This document shows positions 21,777 through 32,247 of a stretch of 36,913 nt of DNA, one piece after another. The position numbers were made by a program, and so were the translations under genes. The notes beneath the pieces are model-generated. The model searched no databases. It was given only the letters and a program-made list of their open reading frames with translations, and was not told the DNA's origin. Every line of letters starts with the position of its first letter. Positions within the stretch are counted from its first letter, which is position 1. The DNA is from Klebsormidium nitens (Eukaryota; Streptophyta; Klebsormidiophyceae; Klebsormidiales; Klebsormidiaceae): positions 1 to 36,913 of the forward strand of contig DF237452.1 in NCBI GenBank assembly GCA_000708835.1, read 5' to 3'.

Positions 21777-24700
21777 ATGAGTTTAATATCAGGAAGGTTT
21801 GTGCTCGCTTGGGTGCTCACAGCGGTGAGCACTCTGTTGTTGCTTCTGTCATACCATGGGTTGCGAGACGCTGTTTCTGCGAAGCTGTGGGAGACAAGCC
21901 CTGCAAATGCTGCCCAGCCAAACCTCGCCGTTCAATCTGGAGACGATCACTTTGGGCCACTCGATACGGCTCAGCAGGTGGAGAAAAAGGACAAGGCCCT
22001 TCCGACGAGTCCCAAACTAGAGAGTGAGCTTGTAACAAGAGAGGGGAACGCTTTTCTGGAGCATCAGACGAGCGCCGTTCGGAAGCTCCAGGCGGCCAAA
22101 GTAGAAAGGACCCTTCAGACAGTGTCTGAAAGTAGTGCAACTAGAGGGGGAGCCAAACCCTCAGGCACCGGGGGAAGCGCTTGGTGGAAGTATGTGGAGC
22201 AACTAGGGGGGTGGCAAAACTACATCGACCTGGTCGTCGCGACCACCCCCCGCATTCACTACCAGGGGAGTAAACCCCACTACCCCCGGGCGTCAACCAC
22301 TCCCAGTGCGCGTGAGTTAGAAAGCCGGTTAGCGCTGAGTTTAACAAAAAAGGGGAGTGCGTCTGGGGTAGCAACCCCCGTCGAGGACGTCAAATTCGAG
22401 AAGGGGAGCGGGGAGTTTTCATGGTTCTTTTGGGCGCCCAAACCGGCTGCGGTTAACTATAACCGCATCATTGAGGACGAGCTTCAGGAGATGGTCAATG
22501 CGCGGCTGCACAAGCGGGGCTTCCCGCACGGTGTGAATAAGCCCTCTCGCGGGGTGAACACCCCCGAGGAGCACCCCGCTGCCGTTCGGGAGCGGCTGCT
22601 TCAAAACCCCGCTTCTTTAACTGCGGATAGCGGACCGGCAACTCAAGGAGAGGAGTCTGGAGATGGAGAAGTCTTAGTCGATGTTGGAGAAGGGCTAATG
22701 GCCGACGTTGGATTCCACGCCAAGAACGTAACTTTGGAACCTGGGTTGGTTGGAGTTTTCATGAGCGGGTGCGGAGAGACGTGCGGACAGCACGGGACAT
22801 GTAATGAAGAAATGGGGCGGTGCGATTGCCCGTGGGACCATACGGGACGAGACTGCGCCGTCCTGGCCATGCCGGCGTGCCGCATTGGCCAGAATGTGAG
22901 CTACCCATGCGCATGCGAAGGCTTGAGCTCTTGATGTCACTCGAAACGCGTCTCTACAATGCTTGATGTTGAGGCTTGGAGTTATGAGGCCCTGCTCAAA
23001 CTTGTTGCATCTCTTCTCTGTCTTTACGTCTAGTCTCACAGTCCTGTGAGGATCCATAAGGCTCTACTCAGACTTGTTGCATCTTTCTTCCGCTCGAAGT
23101 CTCATCTCCTTTTTTGCGTGGACCAGAGACATGTGAGCGCTTTTGACTGCAGAGCGAAATCCGGTTCGGAGGGCCCTTCCAACAAGTGTTTTGTGTACCA
23201 GACAGTGTTTTGTGTACCAGACAGTGTTTTGTGCTCAGACTCTGCACGTCTTGTAGAATGTGTTACTCTTTGGACTTTGATGCAATCAGATGTGACCTAA
23301 CCCTCAAACCCGACACTGTTGCAGCGCACGATTCCGTGCAATCAGCCCGCCCCCTGCGCATGCTACCTTCAATGCGAGCGCTTTGGCTTTGGCCACAGCC
23401 ATGCCTGCTTCGACGTCAACCCGCCGTACATAAGCGAGGGTGCCATATGGAGCGCCCCTCAGGTCAGAGCTTTGGCCACGGAGTCTGCCTTCCGTACCGC
23501 AAGACAGAAGAGAAGTAGAAACAGTATCTCTGAGTTAACGAGATGGAGAAAGGTATTGGTCGGACAGCAGGCTGACACCCGTCCGTCCTTCCTTCGTGAA
23601 TACCTGCGATCTGCCGACTCGCAGGTCGATACGTCTTTTGCGATGCCTGGAAACATTTGTTCCGTTTGCAACTTCTCTCTAACGAATCACGAACGCATGA
23701 ATCAGGTGTAAGGAAAGTGTTTCCGCCATCAAATTCATGTGCCACTCTCAAGCCAACTATGAATGCATGAAGCAGGTGTAAGGAAGAAATTTCAGCCGAC
23801 TGAATTTATGTGCGGGCACATTTGAAGGGAGACCTGCCAGTCTGAACCTTTTCTGAAAGTTTGAAGCCACTTTCTCTCACCTCCTCTTACACCAGACAGC
23901 AAGCCAAAGGAAACATCGTCAACCAGAGTCATATCTTGCTGAGGAACCGCGAGTTCCAACATCCTGTTACGGGATTGTCGTGACACCAATTTTGCGTTGC
24001 TCTCAGGTCGTAATACGGACGGACGGACGCGGCCATGAAGAAGGGTCCGTTCGGACGTCCATCGACGAGTCGGACCCCAATTGGCGGAAAGTACTGCCGT
24101 CCCGCTTCTGCCCGTTGGGCTGCAGCGACGTCGGCTGGTGCGAGCGGGACAGCGAATTGGGCGTCGAGTAAGGACCCTAAGCTCTTCAACACTGCTTCTG
24201 CTTTTGCTGCTTGTCTAGCTTTTCACCCCTCCCAACTCCCTTGAGTCGACTTTGGTGTCTCTCCTCTGTGAAGCTTTTCTACCTGCTCATCCGCTTTCGA
24301 ATCAACTACTCTCTATTTCTGGTCAAATTTAAGCTCTTTGTGCTTCTCTCATTTCCTTCTGGTCTTAGATGCTGTCCTCCCGACCAGCTTTTATCCTTTC
24401 GCTGTTCCATCTCGTTTCTTCCATCCTCAACGCCAGCCTTACGGTTCGTGCTCACGTAGACAAACGCCCCCTTCTCTTTCTTTCCACGATCGTAAACCCG
24501 TTGCCCCCAAGTCTCGCCCCCGCAGCAGCTGCTTGCGCTTTGCCACTGCACAGCTGTTGATTTGTTTCTCCTTTTCGTTCCCTCCCTTCCTTACCACGGG
24601 CCACAACAAAGCGCATCACGCTGACGCATGCACTCATCACCTGCGCAGCCCGCCGTCCGCGCACTGCAACTGCCCGTTCGGCTTCGCCGGCGCCGGCTGC

Positions 24701-27700
24701 GAGATCCCCGAGAAGCGGCGCGACATCCGCGTCTCTTGCCTCAACGACTGCTCGGGGCGCGGGGTTTGCAACCGGGGCTTCTGTCACTGCAAGCCGGGGG
24801 CCTTCGGCATCGACTGCTCGCTCTCTCCGGGCACCCCCAGTCTAGTTTTCACTCAGCCGGGGACGCTTCTCGCAACCGGTTCAGAGGGCCGGGATCGGAT
24901 GCAGAAAGACGAGGAGTCGTGGATCTACACGTACGAGCAGTCACGGCGGCCGATCTTCATGGCGAGGAAGCGCGCGAAGGCCGAACTAGAGCAGGCGGGG
25001 TTCGCGGACCCGCTCTTTGTGCCGGAGCCGTCGCCGTCCGCGACACCGATGAAGAGCTACGGGCCAGGTGGCTGGCGGAAGCAGGTGCCACGTGGCATCC
25101 CTCAGGGCGTGCCAGGTGGCGGCGCGGACGTGGAGTACATTCCGTTCATTCAGCCGCAACTGATTGAGGCAAACCCCGCTGTTCTGCAGCAGGCGATTGA
25201 TTCCGCTTTGGGGGGGGTGGAAACGGGGCAGGAAGCGACCCCCTCCACGAATCCCGCTCTCCTGCAGCAGGTGATTGATTCCGCTCTGGGGGGGGGGGAA
25301 GCGGGGCAGGAAGCGACCCCCTCGCCGCAGCAAGCGGCGGTTGCGGCGGTCGTACTAACCGGGCAGTCAGAAGAGCAGGTTACGGAACTAACCGGTAATC
25401 CCGCAATGGATGTGGGAGCGGCAGAGGGGGAAGGCGACAAAGAGGTTTTGGGGGGGGTCGTTGAGCAGGGCGAGGAGGGGGGGGCGCAGCGGAGGGAGGA
25501 GGTTGAAACGGCGGAAGAGGAAAACCAGGGGGGAACTAGGGGCGAGGGGGAAACGGGTGTGGATGACAGTGCAGGGCCGGAGGAAAAGGCGATCGAAGCT
25601 TTGGAGGAGGGTCTGCCTCTAGTGGAGCACTTTGAGGGAGTTGCCGGGGATGGAGGGGAGACGGGTGGTCTGGTCTTGGAAGAGGATCGAACGGGTGGGG
25701 GGGAAATGGGGCAAGAGATTTTGGGGGAAGAGCAAGACACTCTAGGCGGAGTGCAAGATACTCTGGGGGCGGAGGGCGAAGCAGACGGGGAGGTAAAAGA
25801 ATGGGTTGGTCAGGAGGATCCGGGGAGAATCGGGGAAGCCGTTGACGAGCCAGCAGAGGAAACGCCTCAGTTGCGGAGATCGTCTCGGTTCCGAAAAGTT
25901 TTGGAGTGGGTGGAGTTCAGAGTGGGCGGTGAAGAGCACCGAGGGAAGATGCGAGGGGGCGGGGTGGGCAACCGGGCGCTTCTGCTCGTCCAGGCAGGGG
26001 TTGATGAAGTAGATCCGAATGAGTTCACCGAAGAAAAAACCCCGGACCAGTATCGGGGCGCGGAAATGGTTTCCAGAGGCGCCGCTCACGGAACCGCTGT
26101 TTCCCGGGGATTTAACCGGACCGCGAATCGGAACCCGTTCTTCAACCCGATGAGGACGCCTTCCCCGTCGGAAATGGACGAACTGTATCTAAACCAGACG
26201 GTGCAGAACCTGATTCGGCAGGAGGAGATGCGGTGGTTTGCGCTGAAGCGCGCGTATCCGAACAACACGTTTTACCAGAAGCCGCTGAGCCTGAACATTA
26301 CGCAGCTTCGGCAGACCGCAGTAATCCAGCTGAGAAACGTGCGCCTGCAACTAGAGATGCAGCAGCGGATCCGCGAGGCGAAACTAGAGGAGGAGCGGCG
26401 GTTCGTCGCGTCACTCGCGCACATGCGCAACAAGACGCGCGGCAGGGGGGCGGCGCAGCCCCTGATCTACGTGTACGAGCTGCCCCCCCATTTGAATACG
26501 TGGACGTACGTCCATTCCGGGGCGGGCGCGGATCGGACGGCGCCGGTGATCTTTCTGGAGCGGCTTTTGCATTCCCCCCACCGAACGACGGACCCGAAAC
26601 TCGCCGACTTTTTCTTTGTACCCGCTTGGCCGCGTTGGCACCTCAACCGGGGGCCGTACCTAGAGTCCGTCGTCCAATACCTGAGAGCCACGTGGCCGTA
26701 CTTCGACGCTCGGGGAGGCGCCGACCACATCTGGTTCACGACCGACGACTGGGGTCCGTGCGAGGAAACCGGGTTTAGGAACCGGGTCATCGGCGCGGGG
26801 GTTCTGCTAACCTTCTGGGGTTACGACAAAAACGCCCGGAATGGGGGGGACGAGCCGTGCTTCATTCCCGGGCAGGATATCGTTGTCCCTCCGAATTTGG
26901 AGTACGACATTCTGGCGAAAAGGAAGGAGGCGGAGGAGCGGGGCCGGTTGAGAATCGGATTAAGGAACCGCACGAACTGGTTCTACTTTGCGGGGAGCTC
27001 CGGCCGGCTGGCAGAGAGCACAGGGACGGGGCGGAAGGAGTACAGCTTTGGGGTGCGCCAGGTGAGGGTTACGAATGTTAACCGTGAAATTGAATCTAAC
27101 TCGTCTTCCGTCGTTAGGTCTTCTCACGTGGAAGTCAAGAAGAGCAGCAAGGTCCATTTGAGTTGCTTCAAATTTGAAACTGTTTGGGCTGAAGGACGAT
27201 CGGTCCTGTTGTGGTACACCCAGCGATATAATACTGTCTGGGTTCTTATCTGCACATTCGTGAGCTTTGACTAGGTTGTCTGTCTCCTGAATCTGCTCGA
27301 CTTGGGCGCAGGTTGTGTTGTCAGTGGTTTCCGATCCCGAGTCTGAGCTTGAGGAAAGCAGACTCTATCGAAAATGCTTTGTTCTGTTTGTGGCTGCTAG
27401 TCCCGTTATGCTAATTGAGGTGTGCAGCAACTCGCTGACTCAAAGATCGATTGGAAGCAGAGAAATTTTAACTTTAGAAAGCAAAGGCAGAATAGGGAAA
27501 CGTGCATCCTGTGCTTTCAACCGCAGGGCTTAACCTGCCGTGCAGAGACTCTCCCCTTTGGCGCAAAGCAAACAAGTTGACGGTTACCATTACCGATCAA
27601 TCGCAAAAGGCGGAGTACAGTGATTGGGCTTTGAGCCAAAAACTAAGCTCGTTTGCCTTCGACAACTAAATGCGCCGCACTGTCGCAGGCGGTTTTCGAC

Positions 27701-29652
27701 CACTTCGAAGACGACAACCGGTTCAAGCTCGAGGAGCTGCGTTTCGGCGCGTCGGACTACCTGGCCGAGATGGCCAACTCCCTCTTCTGCCTCGCGCCCT
27801 CCGGCCACGGATGGGGCACCCGCGCCACGCAGGCGGTCATCCTCGGCTGCGTCCCTGTCGTCATTCAGGTGGGTGACGTCAGCAGGGAGGTTAGTACGGA
27901 CGTCAGCAGTGGTCTTTTTAAAGGTCTGAGGTTTAGAATCTTGATATTGTAGAACACCGTCTGGCCATCTGGCTGGGGCACCCGCACCACGCAAGCGGTC
28001 ATCCTCGGCTGCGTCCCCGTCGTCATCCAGGTGGGTGACGTCAGCAGCGACGTCAGCAGTCGTTCTCAAGGCTCTGGGGTTTACACGTCTGATCCCGTAA
28101 GCACCGCTCGGCCACGTGGCTGGGGCACCCGCCATGCAAGCGGTGAGCGGCCCCGGTGTCGTCCAAGTGAGTGACGTCAGCAGCGACGTCGATAGTGGTT
28201 TCTAGAGGGTCTGGTTTTGAATTGGTATTGCGCTTCGCAACGCACCACCTGGCCACATGGCTGGGGCATCCGCCCCATGCGAGCAGTCAATCTTGGCTGC
28301 TTCCCTGTCGTCAGCCTGGTTTGTGACGTCAGCAACTAGCTCACGTCAGCAAGAGTCTCGAGGTTATAGAATGGTTGTCCTTTCCTCGTCCATCACGGCT
28401 TGGGTACCAAGCGCTTATGCTGGCGGTGCCTCTTGCTTGCGTCCCCTCCGTCAACCATGCGCACAACAGGGTTTTGGATCCAAGGTCGTTCGGCGTTCAA
28501 TTGTTTTGGAGTCCAAGTTTGCCTTGTGCCATTTGAGTTTCAATAGCTTTAGCCTGGTCAATCGCTCGTCTGCACGCAAGTCTGCTTCCACGTTCTTAAC
28601 GTCGGTAACGACGTCAGCGCTTTCAGAGCCCAAGCTCCTCACGTATGGGTAAAAGAGTCTGGCGGCTGAGCTGTGAAATGCAGCATCTGGAATGACGTCA
28701 TCGCCGTTGAATTCTGAGTCTCTTCTGGAAAGACGTACAACTTGCCAAAGGACAGCGTCGCAGAAGAAGTGGCAGACAGTGTAGCAGCAGGTGCGCGGAA
28801 CTGGAGGTACCATATGACCGAGTGACGGGTCGAGGTGTGCTTCAATGATGGTTCGAAGAACCGGTCCCTTTAGTGGCGGCTTGATGGCCGGCGTTGGAGT
28901 CAATGTGTCGCTCTAGGCCTGGCTGGACAAGATGCTTTCAAAGGATAACGATGTGTCGCAAATTCTATTGTGCAGAACGATGTGACGCAACCGTTTGAGT
29001 ACGATTTGATTGACTGGGAGACGTTCGGCGTCCGGATCCGGAACGAGGATGTGCCACGTATCCCCCAGATCCTGGGAGCGATACACGTGACCGAGATCGA
29101 GAAGAAGCAGAGGATTATGGGGCAGGTGCGTGATACGACTTCCCAAAATATTCGTTTTTGCTGCTGAGATGTGAAGCGCTCTTTCGCGTCCTTGATTTGT
29201 TTCGCTCACCGTGCTGGAAACAACATCTGTTCCCATCCTTTTTTTCCGTTGGGTTGAGGTGATTATCCGAGTGCCCCCTACCGGCTTGCGGATCTCCGTT
29301 TTACAGGGAATCTGCATCTAGCAAACAAATTTCCATGTGGAGCTTTAGGGGCTTTGAGGATTGCCTTACAGATCCTCAAAAGTCCTCGGTCAAAGTTGCC
29401 CCGGCAAAACGTTTTCATGGTTGAAATCCAGACTTGTCTTGAGTTCTCAAGCATAGGCATAGCGTCATGGTTCAGCGTCTTATGCGTCTGCAGGTGTGGC
29501 CGCGATTCTTGTGGCAGTCACATTCAGAGGGACCGCTAGAGGTGATTCAAGCAGGTGATTACAAGGATAGCTTGAAGGAGGTGTTGCAGCGTAGGGATGC
29601 CTTTTCTACGACGATGGAGGTATTGCAACAACGGCTTCAAATGGAAGACTAA
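21777..29652 (+). CDS. EGF-domain exostosin-like glycosyltransferase, GT47 (7 exons, 1439 aa)
   Basis: Exons 21777-22895, 23325-23462, 24007-24167, 24649-27061, 27689-27868, 28976-29125 and 29494-29652, all phase-consistent GT-AG. It is a type II membrane protein: short cytoplasmic tail, anchor at about residues 8-25 (FVLAWVLTAVSTLLLLL), stem, then EGF-like modules at about 332-361 (CGETCGQHGTC..CDCPW) and 479-531 (CNCPFGFAGAGC; CLNDCSGRGVC..CHCKPGAFGIDC), with another Cys-rich stretch in exons 2-3. A Gly/Glu-rich linker of about 350 residues precedes the exostosin (GT47) domain from about residue 1077 (LIYVYELPPHL) through the nucleotide-sugar region (SLFCLAPSGHGWGTRATQAV). Known relatives transfer sugars in the Golgi to build wall polysaccharides or proteoglycans; donor and acceptor here are unknown. 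The start is chosen because the anchor follows directly. Confidence 0.88.
22986..23127 (+). repeat. 72-bp imperfect tandem repeat in intron 1 of GT47 gene
   Basis: gaggccctgctcaaacttgt at 22986 recurs as aaggctctactcagacttgt at 23058. Both are followed by tgcatct and a ctc/ttc-rich tail, with ctgtgag/catgtgag endings. Confidence 0.7.
23185..23240 (+). repeat. 19-bp tandem repeat, nearly three copies
   Basis: agtgttttgtgtaccagac starts at 23185, 23204 and 23223. The third copy has lost ta (gtgctcagac). Intronic, 19-bp period. Confidence 0.9.
23691..23813 (+). repeat. 70-bp imperfect tandem repeat in intron 2 of GT47 gene
   Basis: gaacgcatgaatcaggtgta at 23691 and gaatgcatgaagcaggtgta at 23761 begin two copies that both continue with aggaa...ttc(c/a)gcc and end in aatt(c/t)atgtgc. 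Intronic. Confidence 0.8.
25172..25324 (+). repeat. In-frame 26-residue tandem repeat in the GT47 linker
   Basis: Two consecutive coding copies of about 78 bp: NPAVLQQAIDSALGG then VETGQEATPST, and NPALLQQVIDSALGG then GEAGQEATPS (residues about 648-673 and 674-698). The unit contains G-runs prone to slippage, suggesting recent growth of the linker by tandem duplication. Confidence 0.9.
27802..28460 (+). repeat. Tandem array of exon 5 3' end plus splice donor (about 5 units)
   Basis: The end of exon 5 and the following intron start are repeated: the anchor tggggca lies at 27812 (real exon), 27974, 28121 and 28262, and a weaker tgggtac at 28401, giving spacings of 162, 147, 141 and 139 bp. 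Units share ggccac.tggctggggcaccc, the gcaagcggtc...gtcgtc core, a donor-like gtg(g/a)gtgacgtcagcag and a trailing t-rich or gg-rich stretch. Divergence rises with distance from the real exon. The antisense frame at 27590-28135 is a by-product of the repeats. Confidence 0.88.
27953..28030 (+). other. Candidate duplicated cassette exon (26 codons, phase 0)
   Basis: The second array unit is flanked by ttgtag before and gtgggt after. It is 78 nt long, starts and ends in phase 0 like its neighbours, and is fully open, encoding NTVWPSGWGTRTTQAV plus ILGCVPVVIQ. Inclusion would insert a second copy of part of the exostosin sugar-nucleotide region. Of four differences from exon 5 across the core, three are synonymous. 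Whether it is spliced is unknown. Confidence 0.4.
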
Positions 29653-31357
29653 GTTAAACGAGAAATTTTTAGAGGAAAAGGCTTCATGTAAACCATTTTA
29701 AGTATGTCGACATTCAAGTGCTCTTCAGCACGTTTCAATGGAGGTGACTCAATGGAGAAGTGTTTGCTCATGCATGATGCAACGCTTTGTTATAAGAGGT
29801 GTAGTGATTGCATCCGGCCCGACGCGGTATTTGAAGTGCATTCTTTTGCATATATGATTCTAATGGCTTTCAAACATGATCAGGAACCATAGATGGTATC
29901 ATTACCTTGATGATGTGCGCTTGAGTTTATGCTAAATGTTATATTTTGTCTGTGAACGGTACAACTTAAAGAAGATTCTGAGTAATATGCACTTGATTGG
30001 TCACTGCATGTTAGTGTCGGTATATCCGACGACACAACGGCAAAGTCGTGGATCGAACTGATTTATCCTATAATTACTACAATTGCATGTCGGGTAAATG
30101 TCTTCATATTTCCGGAGAATTACAGGATGCATATGTCACAGTATGGATATGCATATATTTTCGATGTACTGACGATCGCGACTTACAAGAAGGATGAAAA
30201 TCGTGCGTATACGGTACCTGGGGGGCTTCATGTTGCAGACAGACTCTTTAGAGAGCATGCAGTGATGCGAGCACATGGCCCTGTTAGTAAGAGAGACAGA
30301 GGCAGAGAAGAACTGACCCTGTGATCAGATAAATTATTACAACGTTTGAGCCGAGCTCAGATCTATCTAGTCTCTTTGTCGAATGATAACTTAAGTTTTT
30401 GTGTATGTCACTGCCCTTCAGCCAGCTGGATGGTTGCTGATTTACAAGGAAGGTTGTCAGGATGGGAAGCTGCTCCACTAGCTACACTAACGTAGCTTGC
30501 CTACCTAAAGTATTGCTAGCAACGTTAGCAAAATTCAGGATTTGTAAGGCAAATGTCGATCTCAGTTCCTATACCTCAAAGAATTTGAACACAAGTAATC
30601 AACTGTTTAGACTCGAGTTGGAGAATCTGTACTCGGAAGTGAAGTTTCTCGCTGATGGCTTAGCTTTGTCGCTAAGAACAGTGACGACTAGCTGTTTGCG
30701 CGCGCACAAAGCTCGGGCTATCACTCTTTACAGGCCGGCTATTGGTATTCGAGCAATAGTTGTTCCGGCGGGAGCCTCTTATTTGTTCGCGAGCGGCGCG
30801 CGCTGAAGTCCACTAGCTTGTGGTTCAATGTCCTGTCAGGATCTACACAAGGGCAATCCAAGGACTGGCAGAGCCTTATTGTTGAGCGTCAGTGAGAGAA
30901 CTGACAGCGGTCTAGGGTCTTGAAATACCATCCTCTCTAGTCTAAAAGGCTGGCATCTCGACTTTTCTGTTGGCGTTAGTTGCCGGTCCGCAACGGACTA
31001 CTCTGAAGTTTATTGGCTGCCGCCTGATGGGAAAACGGGCGACACCGCGGCGACCGACAACGACCTGCAGCGCCACCATGTGTGTTAGATCCAAGAATCT
31101 TATTGCAGGTTGGTGAAATGATGTCAACCAAGGAAATCACTTCCTGCGCAGGAGACTGCTGCCAAGAAAGTCGGTTGTCAACCAACGGAAGTGCTCCATT
31201 TTAGGGTCTCGGAAAGGATGCAAAAGACTTCCCAATCCTTTTCTAATGAACTCTATCACAACAGGGCACAAACATAACATCACACGACAAACTTTCAGGA
31301 CATGCTGCAGGAAGTATATGGCAAGGGGATTCGCGCTCACCTTGTCTAGCTGGATAC
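29653..31357. other. Convergent intergenic spacer
   Basis: About 1.7 kb between the 3' ends of the GT47 and GT71 genes. It must include both 3' UTRs. The region after 29653 is AT-rich. No coding exon or RNA gene is supported; frames of 60-114 codons (for example 30462-30806) carry no motif. Confidence 0.5.
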
Positions 31358-32247
31358 TTAGACGGGTTGGCAGAAGGGATTGGGGCCGTCGGTTCCCCCG
31401 CACTGGTAGAACGCACTCGGGCAGCAGACAGCGGGACCGCTACCACCCGCGGGGTAGCACTGCAAACAGAAGACCGCCCATTCTTAACAATCCAGTAGCA
31501 TTACAATCGGCTCTACGGCCTGACTTTTCCTAGGTTTGGTCTCCCTGTGCAGCGTCTACAAGTATAGCTTTGTGCTGTAAGTTCCAGAGCAGAAAAGACA
31601 AGACTTCTAAGTCGAAGATAAGAGTCGAAACAGAAAATGCTCACAGAATTGAGGAATTGACGAATTTATCATCTGTGACATACCGGTTGGTTGAAATCCG
31701 GATTGGTACAGGTTCCATCCACAGTAGGAGAAACACCGGCCAACAGCGCTGAGGGAGAGGGGGTGGTCCCAATGGGGGTGGCGCCAGAGTCGACACCGCC
31801 ACCTGGAAGAGTGCAGAATTGCACGGCATCGTTCGTGGAGTCGGGCGGGCCGTACTGGCCAGAGCACTGGCTGGGGTTCCTGCAGCAGGAAACGTATTTG
31901 CCGCCAGTGGAGTAGCACTGCACAGCACAAGTAAGAGGGTTAGTGGGGTTACGTGAGTGGTTTGAGAAGGCATGTTTCGATGAAGCATGCAAGTTCGTTG
32001 GTTTCAAGGTAACCTTTACTTCCCACACTGCAGAACAATGCGCGGCGGATGAGAGCAGCTTCACCGAACGAAGAAAAGAGTGCCTACTCAAACGGGGTTA
32101 TAGACTTGACACTTGGACTCCGTCCAAATCCAACACCTAGGCAATATCCTCCTCGAACTCTGGTACTCTGATCCAGACGGGTGGGTCGACTTACGTAGTT
32201 AGCATCGCTTGGGCAGGAGCCGTCAGGATTAGCGGGAACAGTGGTGA
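31358..32247 (-). repeat. Duplicated Cys-rich module with matched introns (GT71 C-terminus)
   Basis: Exons 5-6 and exons 6-7 encode two versions of one module: a short piece ending just before CY, a phase-0 intron, then CY-x2-GG-x5-CC-x5-C followed by a looser tail ending in FC. The identical intron position and phase in both imply duplication of an intron-containing segment. The fold is not recognised; it resembles small secreted disulfide-rich or carbohydrate-binding modules only in a general way. Confidence 0.75.

Noticed and set aside
25150-25740. 196-codon Ser/Pro-rich minus-strand frame
   Set aside because: Antisense shadow of the Gly/Glu-rich linker coding sequence of the GT47 gene; composition explains the absence of stops.
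27590-28135. 181-codon minus-strand frame with repeated DVTHLDDD blocks
   Set aside because: Produced by the tandem pseudo-exon array read in antisense; its repeats follow the array period.
28451-28903. 150-codon minus-strand frame in intron 5 of the GT47 gene
   Set aside because: The C-terminal half looks somewhat protein-like, but there is no motif, and it lies fully in an intron with no splice partner.
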